Positions 8,844-16,184 of a DNA stretch of 19,647 nt are shown piece after piece. The notes under the pieces are model-generated. The model worked only from the letters and a program-made list of their open reading frames with translations. It had not been told where the DNA came from and ran no database searches. This stretch comes from Acidimicrobiia bacterium (GTDB taxonomy: Bacteria; Actinomycetota; Acidimicrobiia; Spongiisociales; ZC4RG35). A program made the position numbers and the translations under genes. The stretch lies in NCBI GenBank assembly GCA_003230435.1, contig QIDW01000346.1, positions 1 to 19,647 on the forward strand, in the 5' to 3' direction. How positions within the stretch are numbered: position 1 is the first letter of the stretch; each line of letters starts with the position of its first letter.

Positions 8844-9845
8844 CAGAGCACCACTTTCAGAGTCGCTGTGATGGCAATGTTCGCCAGAGCCAACGGGATC
8901 AGAATCTTCCAGGCGAGAGTCTGTAGTTGGTCCTCACGAAAGCGGGGGAAGGTCCATCGGAACCAGATCATCAAAAATACAAGAAAGAACACTTTGCCGA
9001 TCAGAATGATCGGACCGACGAACTCGAGAGTGGATTCAGGAATGAAAGGGAGCCAGTAACCACCGAGGAACAGCGTGACGGCAATGGCCGACATGGTGAA
9101 CATCGTGGCGTACTCGGCTAGGAAGAAAAACAAGAAGCGGAAGCCCGAATATTCGGTGAGAAAGCCCATGACCAGCTCGGACTCGGCGATGGGCAAATGG
9201 GATGCGAGTGAGCTCGGCTAGAGCGGCGATCATGAAGATGCCAAACCCGACAAACTGCAAGATCACAAACGGATAGCCAGCTTCGATCTGGGCTTCTACG
9301 ATGCCGCTCATACTCATCGTCCCGGCCATGATCACCGAGCCGACAACAGCCAGAACAAGCGGTAACTCATACGCAATCAGCTGACCCGCCGCCCGCAGAC
9401 CACCCATCAGGGAATACTTGTTGGCCGAAGACCATCCCGCCATCAGCACGCCGATTGTGCTGATGGACGAGATCGCCAGTGCGTAGAAAATGCCAACCGA
9501 GAGATCCTGGAAGATGAGCCCGGGGCCAAACGGAATCACCACGAAGAGGGCAACTGTCCCACTGAGGACGAGGATCGGGGCCGCCTTGAAAACGGGTCTG
9601 TCGGCGTCCTCGGGGATGAGGTCTTCCTTCTGGAAGAACTTGAGACCGTCGGCAAGCAGTTGAGCCCATCCCCAGCGCCCACCGGCAAAATAGGGGCCTA
9701 CGCGAAATTGCATCTTGGCGGACAGCTTCAACTCCGCGAAGCCGAGCACCAGGGCGATGACTGGGACGATCAGGCCGACCAGCAGCAGTTTGCCGGCCAG
9801 GGATACCCAAGGGTTGGCGAAGAGGTCGGAGATGAACTGGGTCAC
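8843..9845 (-). pseudogene. nuoH: NADH-quinone oxidoreductase subunit H, frame broken by an apparent 5-nt deletion
   Basis: The first part (9845 to about 9198, about 215 residues) is clear NuoH: KMQFRVGPYFAGGRWGWAQ, ADGLKFFQKEDLIPEDADR and IAALAELTRIPF. The conserved continuation PFDLPxAESELVxGF is interrupted. After IPF the frame turns into unrelated residues, while another frame resumes with LPIAESELVMGFLTEYSG and runs to the TGA at 8843. The span is 1003 nt; adding 5 gives 1008, exactly 335 residues. The DNA at the break (about 9194-9198) fits loss of five bases between short TTG repeats. As drawn, the quinone-chamber subunit is split; sequence error cannot be excluded. It starts at GTG 9845, overlapping the nuoD stop by 4 bp (GTGA). 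The product would anchor the peripheral arm and form much of the quinone tunnel. Confidence 0.9.
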
Positions 9846-11035
9846 CTGTCCACGTCTCCCAAGACGAAATCGAGACTTCCCATGATCGCGATGATGTCTG
9901 GCATCAGGGCGCCCTCGAGAATCCAGGGAAGTATCGACAGATTGGAGAAACTCGCCGAGCGGATCTTCAATCGATATGGCCCGGCTCCGCCGTCCGACAC
10001 GATGTAGTAGCCCATCTCACCCTTGGGATTCTCGGCCCGAACGTAGACCTCGCCCTTGGGGACCTTTATGACCTTGGGGACCTTGGCCTGAAGCGGTCCT
10101 GAAGGAGGGATCTGATCAACCGCCTGCTGGACGATCTTGACCGACTCCCGTATCTCCTGAAGACGGACCCACCACCTGTCCCAGCAATCACCGGTCTCAG
10201 CGACGACGACGTCGAAGTCGACCTGGTCATACGGGAGATAACTCTCGGCCTTGCGCAGATCGAAGTTGACACCGGAAGCTCGAAGACTCGGTCCGGACAT
10301 CCCATAGGCGGCGGCCACCTCCGGAGGCAGAATGCCAATCCCTTTGGTACGAGCAAGGATGATCTCATTTCCGGCGACGAGGTCCTCGATGTCGTCGCAG
10401 GAGACGAGCACCCGCTCCATTGCATCACGGGTCTCTGCGAGGAAGCCTGCCGGAAGATCTTGCGGTGTCTTCTTCGTGGTCGGCCCCGAGCCGGCATTCG
10501 GCTTGACCCCACCGATGCGATTGAAGTTCGGATGGAACCTGCCACCGGTGACACCCTCGATCAGGTCGAGTACTCGTTCCCTCTCGCGGAGCGCGAACAT
10601 GATTGGCGTCAGAGCGCCAAGTTCTTGTGGGTATGAGGCCATGAACATGAAGTGGGAGGCAATCCGGGCCATCTCGGTGAGGATGAGCCGGATGTACTGG
10701 GCCCGCTCGGGCACCTCGACCCCCATGAGCTTCTCAGCGGCGACGATGAATGGGATTTCGTTGGCGTATCCGGAGACCCAATCGATGCGGTTGATCAGAG
10801 CGGTGATCTGGGGATAGGTTCGCACCTCTGACAGCTTCTCGTATCCCCGATGCATATACCCGAGCACGGGCTTCACATCGAAGGCGCGCTCGCCATCGAC
10901 ACGTGCGACCAATCGGAGCACACCGTGAGTCGACGGGTGCTGGGGACCAATGTTGAGTGTCATGTCTTCGGTCTCGAGCTCGACCGAGACCTGAGCCTCG
11001 CCCAGATGCCTGACCAGGTCGTTTTCCGTGACCAT
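9842..11035 (-). CDS. nuoD: NADH-quinone oxidoreductase subunit D (49-kDa-type, quinone site)
   Basis: The 397-residue protein has MTLNIGPQHPSTHGVLRLV at the start, with the His/Thr loop lining the quinone head-group site. It continues with GYMHRGYEKL, NRIDWVSGYANE and GGRFHPNFNRIGGVKPN, and ends with MGSLDFVLGDVDR, the usual C-terminus. It lacks the NiFe-binding cysteines of its hydrogenase relatives, as expected for complex I. With NuoB and NuoH it forms the quinone-reducing site. Its ATG overlaps the nuoC stop by one base. Downstream it overlaps nuoH directly, where most actinobacterial operons carry nuoE, nuoF and nuoG. Confidence 0.96.
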   Translation of the reverse strand: MVTENDLVRHLGEAQVSVELETEDMTLNIGPQHPSTHGVLRLVARVDGERAFDVKPVLGYMHRGYEKLSEVRTYPQITALINRIDWVSGYANEIPFIVAAEKLMGVEVPERAQYIRLILTEMARIASHFMFMASYPQELGALTPIMFALRERERVLDLIEGVTGGRFHPNFNRIGGVKPNAGSGPTTKKTPQDLPAGFLAETRDAMERVLVSCDDIEDLVAGNEIILARTKGIGILPPEVAAAYGMSGPSLRASGVNFDLRKAESYLPYDQVDFDVVVAETGDCWDRWWVRLQEIRESVKIVQQAVDQIPPSGPLQAKVPKVIKVPKGEVYVRAENPKGEMGYYIVSDGGAGPYRLKIRSASFSNLSILPWILEGALMPDIIAIMGSLDFVLGDVDR

Positions 11036-11622
11036 CAGGCTCCCGGGTTTTCCGTTGAGGGCTTTTCGGGCATGGCCTCGACGTCAACCGAGCCGGGCCA
11101 CGGTTTCACCTCACGACTCAGCAACGGGTAACTCTTGCGCAGAGGGTTGCCAATGAAGGAATCGAGCAGATACAGATGGTCGAGATTGGGATGGCCTTTG
11201 AAGACGATGCCAAACATCTCGGCTGCTTCCCGTTCATGCCAATTGGCGCCGGCGTAGACCTCAACGAGACTGGACACCGAGGGTTTATCGTTGGATAGAT
11301 CGGTCGAGAAGGTAACCCGACGCCCTTCGGTCAGGTCGCCCACCGTGCAAAGAAGCTCTATGCGCTCGTCGACTCCCTCCTTGAGGGTGTCGCCGACTTC
11401 GACGTCGTTGGCCCAGTCGATCGCGGAGAGCCAGGAGAAGAAGACCAGATCGAGATCGTCACGAGCCGTGGTGAGTGCATCGGCCCATTGGTCGGCGGGA
11501 ACACGCAACTTGATGGTGTCGAATTGGATCTCGGCGGTGCCGCCAACGGCCTCTGCAACGTGATCGGCGAAGCTCTGAAGCGGATGGGCCGCTGCTTCGG
11601 TATCAGACGGGCTCGAGGTCAC
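11035..11622 (-). CDS. nuoC: NADH-quinone oxidoreductase subunit C (30-kDa type)
   Basis: The 195-residue hydrophilic subunit contains the family signature as ANWHEREAAEMFGIVFKGHP followed by LDHLYLLDSFIGNPLRKSYP. The usual W in ERExWD is replaced by an alanine. It is a peripheral-arm scaffold that packs against NuoD and NuoI and binds no cofactor. Translation from GTG 11622 overlaps the nuoB end by 20 bp. nuoC is separate from nuoD here, not fused as in E. coli. The first 20 residues are poorly conserved, so the exact start is not certain. Confidence 0.93.
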   Translation of the reverse strand: MTSSPSDTEAAAHPLQSFADHVAEAVGGTAEIQFDTIKLRVPADQWADALTTARDDLDLVFFSWLSAIDWANDVEVGDTLKEGVDERIELLCTVGDLTEGRRVTFSTDLSNDKPSVSSLVEVYAGANWHEREAAEMFGIVFKGHPNLDHLYLLDSFIGNPLRKSYPLLSREVKPWPGSVDVEAMPEKPSTENPGA

Positions 11623-12100
11623 GCCGATTCCACTTCTCTTTGATGTCTTCGTTCTTGATGATCTGCTGAAGCAACAAGATCCCGTCCATCAGCGCCTCAG
11701 GCCGAGGAGGGCATCCCGGGACATAGACGTCGACGGGGATCAATTGGTCAACACCTTTGGTCACCGAGTAGGAGTCCCAGTAGGGACCTCCACAGTTGGC
11801 ACAAGAGCCCATCGAGATGACGTATTTGGGGTCCGGCATCTGGTCATATAGACGACGCACCGCCGGAGCCATCTTGTCGGTGACGGTGCCGGCCACAATC
11901 ATCAGATCGGACTGTCGTGGTGAAGCGGGCAGCGGGATGATCCCGAAACGCATGAAGTCATAACGAGGCCCCGCTGTGGCGATCAACTCAACGGCGCAGC
12001 AGGCGAGTCCGAACTGGAACATGTACAGGCTGTACTGCCGTGACCAGTTGAGGAGCCAAGAGACAGGCTTTGGCACCCCAAACTTCTGGACTACTCCCAC
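11603..12100 (-). CDS. nuoB: NADH-quinone oxidoreductase subunit B (cluster N2)
   Basis: The 165-residue protein has the tandem cysteines GLACCAVEL (C34, C35), GSCANCGGPY (C100) and VPGCPPRPEAL (C130), which supply the four ligands of the N2 [4Fe-4S] cluster, the immediate electron donor to quinone. The FGIIPLPASPRQSDLMIVAGTV stretch region is typical of the family. The GTG start at 12100 overlaps the end of nuoA by 10 bp. It is complete, of standard length, and has all ligands, so the peripheral electron path NuoI to NuoB to quinone is intact at the sequence level. Confidence 0.96.
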   Translation of the reverse strand: MGVVQKFGVPKPVSWLLNWSRQYSLYMFQFGLACCAVELIATAGPRYDFMRFGIIPLPASPRQSDLMIVAGTVTDKMAPAVRRLYDQMPDPKYVISMGSCANCGGPYWDSYSVTKGVDQLIPVDVYVPGCPPRPEALMDGILLLQQIIKNEDIKEKWNRRDLEPV

Positions 12101-12456
12101 CGAAGCACTCCCTTGCGGATGGCATAGACCAACCCGAGCACCAGCATGCCGATGAAAAACAGCATCTCCACGAGGCCAAACACCCCCAGATCCTCGAGGA
12201 GGATCGCCCAGGGGAAGATGAACACCGCCTCGACATCAAAGATGATGAAGAGGAGGCCGAACACGTAGTAGCGAACATAGGACTGGCTCCACCCCGAGCC
12301 AACCGGGTCGACACCACATTCGTAGGTGAGTTGTTTGGCTTTGGTGGGATTATTGGGTCGGAGAATCGACGCAACACCCAGCATCATGAGGACCAGGACA
12401 GCACCAAGGGCGGCAAAAGCGCCCACGGTCAGATAACTCTCGAAGTAGGTGCTCAT
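12091..12456 (-). CDS. nuoA: NADH-quinone oxidoreductase subunit A
   Basis: The 121-residue protein has three membrane helices and the conserved loop KQLTYECGVDPVGSGWSQSY, containing the Cys that reports the active/deactive state in mitochondrial ND3. FVFGLLF-type residues follow, then IIFDVEAVFIFPWAILL with two conserved acidic residues. It is the first gene of the nuo operon. The ATG at 12456 was chosen because MSTYFESYL matches the usual NuoA opening; the frame remains open upstream but with no family-like sequence. No clear Shine-Dalgarno precedes it. Upstream is a 156-bp divergent gap shared with the phosphodiesterase gene. Confidence 0.94.
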   Translation of the reverse strand: MSTYFESYLTVGAFAALGAVLVLMMLGVASILRPNNPTKAKQLTYECGVDPVGSGWSQSYVRYYVFGLLFIIFDVEAVFIFPWAILLEDLGVFGLVEMLFFIGMLVLGLVYAIRKGVLRWE

Positions 12457-12612
12457 AGTCGTTGAAAAGTCAGCGTATTCACGTTGGAGCGCACTTCCTG
12501 ATCGAGGGCAGGACCGGCGGCGAGTATACGCATGGCCCCGGTGCTGGTCGCAGTCACGGTTCACCAATGACCGACGGGTCAAATCAGGTAACACGCTCCT
12601 AACCTGCCAACG
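12457..12612. promoter_or_regulatory. Divergent intergenic region between nuoA and the phosphodiesterase gene
   Basis: This 156-bp gap must hold the start signals of the roughly 10-kb nuo operon (leftward) and the phosphodiesterase/hydrolase pair (rightward). The best leftward -10 is TATACT, minus strand at 12528-12523, which would give a leader of about 60 nt. The sequence 18 bp upstream is a poor -35. No convincing rightward promoter and no strong inverted repeat is seen. Confidence 0.4.
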
Positions 12613-13695
12613 ATGTCGGTAGTCCACTCTTATGACGGCGCCGGGCTCGTCAATCTCATGGCGGAACTCGAGTTGAAGCTCACCGGCCAGTCGGCGTTCC
12701 GCGGGCTGGCGCCTGGTCTGGCGGCTTCGATTCCGGAGGCTGACACATACGTCCTGGTGCTCTTCGACGGGCTTGGCGCTGCCCAACTTGGTGACCCCGG
12801 TGCAACAACGCTTGCCACATCGAGGAGTGGAACTCTCCACGCGCCATTCCCAACAACGACAAGTGTCTCTCTGGCCACCATCGCCACCGGTTTGCCACCG
12901 TCGAAACACGGACTGGTGGCCCACCTCATGTGGATGCCCGACGTAGGCAAGGTTGTCAACAGTCTGAAATGGGTAACACCCACGGGAGAGTCTGTGTCCT
13001 ATGGCTATTCCTCGGTGCTCCCGTCACCAAACCTCTGGGAGCGCCTCCGCTCTGCCGGCATCGAGCCGATCACTGTCCAGCCAGGTGACTTCTCGGGCTC
13101 CCCACTCTCCCGAGTTCTCTACCGGGGCGCGAGATTCGAGGGTGCCTGGGACGAAGAGGACCTGATAACAGCAACGGTCCAACTCGCCTCCGAGCCGCGG
13201 CGGCTCATCTTCACCTACGTGCCCCATGTCGACTTCGCAGGGCACGTGTTCGGACTCGAATCCAGCGAGTTCGCCGAGGCGATGAAGGTCGCCGTGGGTG
13301 TGTGGGAAGGGCTCGCCTCACAGCTACCGCCCGGAGTGGCGTTGATCGGCACCGCCGACCACGGCCTTCTCGAGTTCACCGACGACCAGAAGCAGCTGAT
13401 TCGCGACCCTCGCTTCGACGAGCTCCGCTTTGCCGGGGACACCCGTGGGTTGCATCTGTGGGGTGACGAAAGGCTGATGCACGACCTGGCTGAGCTCACC
13501 GGAGGGTCTCTGGTTGACGCCGTCACTCTGATCGGACCGGATCCGACTCCCGAGGCCCTGTCCCGTCTTGGCGAGCAAGTGTTGCTGGCGCCCGACGATC
13601 GAGCATTCATCCCCAAGGGTTTTGACAAGCGACTTCGTTGTTATCACGGCGGATTGTCGACTGCCGAGATGGAGATACCTCTTCTGGTGGGTTGA
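12613..13695 (+). CDS. Alkaline-phosphatase-superfamily phosphodiesterase / nucleotide pyrophosphatase
   Basis: The 360-residue protein shows the two-metal active site of type I phosphodiesterases (PF01663-like) in order. D52 is in LVLFDGLGAA; Thr in FPTTTSVSLATIATG (T83 the likely nucleophile) is followed by PPSKHGL; D207 and H211 are in HVDFAGHVFG; D249-H250 are in IGTADHG; and H345 is in CYHGGLSTAEMEIPLL. Such enzymes hydrolyse phosphodiesters, phosphate monoesters or nucleotide pyrophosphates using two zinc-type ions; the substrate here is unknown. No signal peptide or TM is visible, so it is probably cytosolic, unlike many secreted relatives. ATG 12613 lacks a clear ribosome site. The alpha/beta-hydrolase gene follows after 30 bp on the same strand, suggesting a two-gene unit. 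Confidence 0.88.
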   Translation: MSVVHSYDGAGLVNLMAELELKLTGQSAFRGLAPGLAASIPEADTYVLVLFDGLGAAQLGDPGATTLATSRSGTLHAPFPTTTSVSLATIATGLPPSKHGLVAHLMWMPDVGKVVNSLKWVTPTGESVSYGYSSVLPSPNLWERLRSAGIEPITVQPGDFSGSPLSRVLYRGARFEGAWDEEDLITATVQLASEPRRLIFTYVPHVDFAGHVFGLESSEFAEAMKVAVGVWEGLASQLPPGVALIGTADHGLLEFTDDQKQLIRDPRFDELRFAGDTRGLHLWGDERLMHDLAELTGGSLVDAVTLIGPDPTPEALSRLGEQVLLAPDDRAFIPKGFDKRLRCYHGGLSTAEMEIPLLVG

Positions 13696-13725
13696 GTAGG
13701 CCAACACCCCATTAGCGTCAAAGCC

Positions 13726-14550
13726 GTGACACATCTGTACGCCGACGTAGACACAGAACAGGTTGACGATCTGGAAAGAGTTCGTCAGCTTCACCGTGTC
13801 CGCCGGGGCTCCGCTACGGGATTGGCGTGGGAGTACGTGGATGTCGGTGACGGTCCCAGCATCCTGTTTCTCCATGGAATGGCAGGTGGTTATGACATCT
13901 GGTTTCAACAGCTGCTGGCGCTGAGCAACCGCCGACGGGTTCTGGCCGTGACGTACCCGCCGATCGGATCGTTGGAAGAGCTCACGAGCCAACTCATCGA
14001 GCTTCTCGACTCACTGGAGGTTGAAACCACATCTTTGGTGGGAAGCTCACTTGGCGGGTACATAGCGCAGTATCTGGTCGCCCAGTATCCCGATCGAGTG
14101 GAGCGCGCCGTCTTCGCCAACACCTTCCCGCCCAACGATCAGCTTGTCCGTGAGCACTCTGGCCGACTGCGTCTCGCCAAGCTGGCGCCGGCCCGAGTCG
14201 TGATGAAACAGCTCCGCAAGAATGTGGACGACGCGATTGTGCCCGCGGCAGGAGGATCGGCCCTCGTTCGCGCCTACCTGCTCGAGCAGGCCGCCGGACG
14301 GATGTCAAAGAGCCAGTTCGTGGCCAGATTCGCCTGTGTGCTCGACTCGTTCGAACCGCCCGTGCCCGGAAACATCCCGGTGATGCTGGTCGAGACGGCC
14401 AACGACCCCCTCGTTCCGGCAGATCTACGACAAATGCTGATAGAGACCTATCCCGAGGCAGCATTGGTGTCACTGGACGACACCGGTCACTTCCCGTATC
14501 TCAACGCCCCCGAGTTATACAACGCGCTGCTGGAGGAGTTCTTGGGCTAG
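13726..14550 (+). CDS. Alpha/beta hydrolase, maspardin-like
   Basis: The 274-residue protein has the classical alpha/beta-hydrolase set: oxyanion-loop LFLHGMAGGYDIW (H50-G51), nucleophile elbow VGSSLGGYIAQYL (S108), acid D227 in ETANDPLVP, and base H255 in DTGHFPYLNAPE. The stretch AVTYPPIGSLEEL followed by the elbow and an ANTF segment resembles the maspardin (SPG21) branch; that is recognition by eye. The reaction, probably ester or amide hydrolysis, and the substrate cannot be named. There is no signal peptide. The start is GTG 13726, which gives a roughly 40-residue N-terminal lead before the first strand; a later start is possible. It ends 8 bp from the convergent DUF402 gene. Confidence 0.85.
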   Translation: MTHLYADVDTEQVDDLERVRQLHRVRRGSATGLAWEYVDVGDGPSILFLHGMAGGYDIWFQQLLALSNRRRVLAVTYPPIGSLEELTSQLIELLDSLEVETTSLVGSSLGGYIAQYLVAQYPDRVERAVFANTFPPNDQLVREHSGRLRLAKLAPARVVMKQLRKNVDDAIVPAAGGSALVRAYLLEQAAGRMSKSQFVARFACVLDSFEPPVPGNIPVMLVETANDPLVPADLRQMLIETYPEAALVSLDDTGHFPYLNAPELYNALLEEFLG

Positions 14551-14558
14551 TGAGGCCA

Positions 14559-15059
14559 CTACCCCACCCGCGACAACCACTCCTCGGCGATATCAAAAAA
14601 GGGCTCTCGGCGATTCTCTAGCTCTTCGACAATCCGCTTGGTCTCCGCCTCGGCCCGAAGGATCATCTCCTCGGTATAACCGTATTTGACTTGATGGATC
14701 TGGAACTCGTCCTCGTCCTCGATCTCCACATCTCCGTTCTGATGGACGATCACGTCTAAATCCAGATCGATCATCTCATAGCGGTTCTCCGAGACCCATC
14801 TCGGTGGGGTGGTTATGTCGACAAAATGTGAGAATTGGGTCATGGCGCCGTTGTAATGAAGATGCCACCAGCCCTCATGAGGAGCGCAGAAGACCCCATC
14901 CTCCCGAGTTGGCCGGACCGACTCCCTGCCCTTCCAACGTTTGGAACCGCTGGGAACGGCTATCCAAGAGCCATATTTGTCTTCACCGAGAGACCGCCCC
15001 TCGAACCCCCAATGTGCGATGTCGGGGTTCTTGAGGAATTGGACCGTCACCGGGCGCAT
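14559..15059 (-). CDS. DUF402 family protein (possible nucleotide phosphatase)
   Basis: The 166-residue acidic protein matches the DUF402 (PF04167) pattern: GSWIAVPSG near residue 30, WWHLHYNG (64-71), HFVDITTPPRW (78-88), then the dense Asp/Glu core YEMIDLDLDVIVHQNGDVEI (94-113) and a C-terminal helix rich in charged residues (EEMILRAEAETKRIVEEL). Characterised members, Staphylococcus Ntdp and the fosfomycin-pathway protein FomD, hydrolyse nucleoside di- or triphosphates or CMP-phosphonate with divalent metals bound by such acidic residues. A similar nucleotide-phosphatase role is inferred here. It is cytosolic. The ATG at 15059 faces the iron-transport operon across 126 bp, while the 3' end lies 8 bp from the convergent hydrolase with no room for a terminator. 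Confidence 0.83.
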   Translation of the reverse strand: MRPVTVQFLKNPDIAHWGFEGRSLGEDKYGSWIAVPSGSKRWKGRESVRPTREDGVFCAPHEGWWHLHYNGAMTQFSHFVDITTPPRWVSENRYEMIDLDLDVIVHQNGDVEIEDEDEFQIHQVKYGYTEEMILRAEAETKRIVEELENRREPFFDIAEEWLSRVG

Positions 15060-15113
15060 CGACAGAAGAGTATGCCGGTAGTAGCGCCGATGTCGGGCAG
15101 ACGTTGGGAGAGG

Positions 15114-15143
15114 TTGTTTGCACTACCTGCGTAGTGGTAATAC
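15114..15143 (+). promoter_or_regulatory. Candidate promoter of the iron ABC transporter operon
   Basis: TTGTTT (15114-15119) is separated by 18 bp from TAATAC (15138-15143). The spacer contains a perfect 6-bp inverted repeat, CACTAC-CTGC-GTAGTG (15121-15136), and the -10 lies within the near-palindrome GGTAATACC (15136-15144). Transcription would start near 15150, at the edge of a second, longer inverted repeat. The assignment is by motif only. Confidence 0.45.
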
Positions 15144-15149
15144 CTTTCT

Positions 15150-15173
15150 AGATCGTTCGCTACCTAACGATCT
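15150..15173. promoter_or_regulatory. Inverted repeat, likely repressor operator or leader hairpin for the iron operon
   Basis: AGATCGTT (15150-15157) and AACGATCT (15166-15173) form a perfect 8-bp inverted repeat with an 8-nt spacer. It sits at the predicted transcription start, just before the ribosome site CGGAGAG and 12 bp before the TTG start codon. As DNA it suits a dimeric repressor; as RNA it would form a hairpin abutting the ribosome site. It does not match the IdeR/DtxR 19-bp box, so the regulator is unknown. Confidence 0.5.
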
Positions 15174-15185
15174 CGGAGAGTCGGC

Positions 15186-16172
15186 TTGAAACGTCTCGTC
15201 ATCTTGGCCGCCGCTGGTGCTCTGATCGTCACGGCCTGTGGGTCCGGTGGGACCGATAGCCCGCTCATCATCTACTCGGGGAGAAGCGAGGAGTTGGTTC
15301 AGCCACTGATCGACCATTTCACCGAGTCCACGGATATCGACGTGGAAGTTCGGTATGCCGGTTCGACCGATCTCGCCGCCACTCTCCTCCAGGAAGGCGA
15401 TAGCACAGACGCCGATGTTTTCTTCGCACAGGATCCTGCCTCGCTCGGCTCGGTCGCCAGCCTGCTTGCCCGGCTCCCCCAATCGGTCCTGGATGCAGTG
15501 GACCCGAAGTTCGCCGACCGGAACGGGCAGTGGGTGGGAACCTCGGGTCGTGTCCGTACTTTCGTCTACAACACCGACACCTCCCTTGAGCTGCCCCAGA
15601 CCATCGATGACGTGACCGACCCCCGCTGGTTCGGAGAAGTCGGCGTGGCCCCGACCAACGGGTCCTTCCTGGCGTTTGTATCCGCGATGATCCTGGAGCG
15701 AGGGGAAGACGCGACGCTCCGATGGCTCCAGTCACTCGCCGCGAACGATCCTCAGGACTACCCCAAGAACAGCCCCATTGTCCTGGCTACCGACTCCGGG
15801 GAGATCGACGGTGGCCTTGTCAACCACTATTACCTGCTGCGGCTGCGAGCGGAAGGCGAGGGCAATAACTCGGAGAACTGGTTTATCCCCGCCGGCGACG
15901 TAGGAACGCTGGTGATGCCGGCGGGTGCAGGCATACTCTCTGGAACCGACATGCCGGAGGCGGCCCGTCAATTCGTCGAATTCCTTCTCTCAGAAGAGGC
16001 GCAGACTTACTTCGCCGCCGAGACCTTCGAGTTCCCCCTCATCCCCGGTGTGCAGCCCGCCGAGGGCCTCCCTGCCCTCGAGGACCTCAGCACACCCGAC
16101 ATCGACCTCTCAGAGCTCGCCGACGTCCTCGATGACGCCACGCGTCTGGTGTCCGAGGCAGGCCTCGTCTAG
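15186..16172 (+). CDS. Ferric-iron-type ABC transporter, substrate-binding lipoprotein
   Basis: The 328-residue protein begins with a lipoprotein signal: MKRLV, a hydrophobic stretch, then lipobox VTAC with C18, followed by a Gly/Ser/Asp linker. The mature part reads LIIYSGRSEELVQPLIDHF, the hallmark opening of the FbpA/FutA/AfuA ferric-binding group. It also carries DADVFFAQDPASLG and DGGLVNHYYLLRL (N213, H214, Y215, Y216), where paired tyrosines bind Fe3+ in studied relatives. It is anchored outside the membrane and passes iron to the permease. Translation starts at TTG 15186 with GGAGAG 5 nt upstream, an unusually good ribosome site that decides the start. It is first in the operon; its stop overlaps the AGGAG of the permease. 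Confidence 0.92.
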   Translation: MKRLVILAAAGALIVTACGSGGTDSPLIIYSGRSEELVQPLIDHFTESTDIDVEVRYAGSTDLAATLLQEGDSTDADVFFAQDPASLGSVASLLARLPQSVLDAVDPKFADRNGQWVGTSGRVRTFVYNTDTSLELPQTIDDVTDPRWFGEVGVAPTNGSFLAFVSAMILERGEDATLRWLQSLAANDPQDYPKNSPIVLATDSGEIDGGLVNHYYLLRLRAEGEGNNSENWFIPAGDVGTLVMPAGAGILSGTDMPEAARQFVEFLLSEEAQTYFAAETFEFPLIPGVQPAEGLPALEDLSTPDIDLSELADVLDDATRLVSEAGLV

Positions 16173-16184
16173 GAGCCCGCGACC

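Noticed and set aside
8322..9059. 245-residue plus-strand open frame opposite nuoI and nuoH
   Set aside because: The opposite strand carries unmistakable cysteine motifs of NuoI and conserved NuoH sequence; the plus-strand product has no coherent domain.
14551..14558. Terminator between the alpha/beta hydrolase and DUF402 genes
   Set aside because: Only 8 bp separate the stop codons and no hairpin is visible at the junction.
15150..15173. IdeR/DtxR box upstream of the iron operon
   Set aside because: The minus strand reads TTAGGTAGCGAACGATC, sharing only the first six bases with the 19-bp IdeR consensus; the second half-site does not fit.
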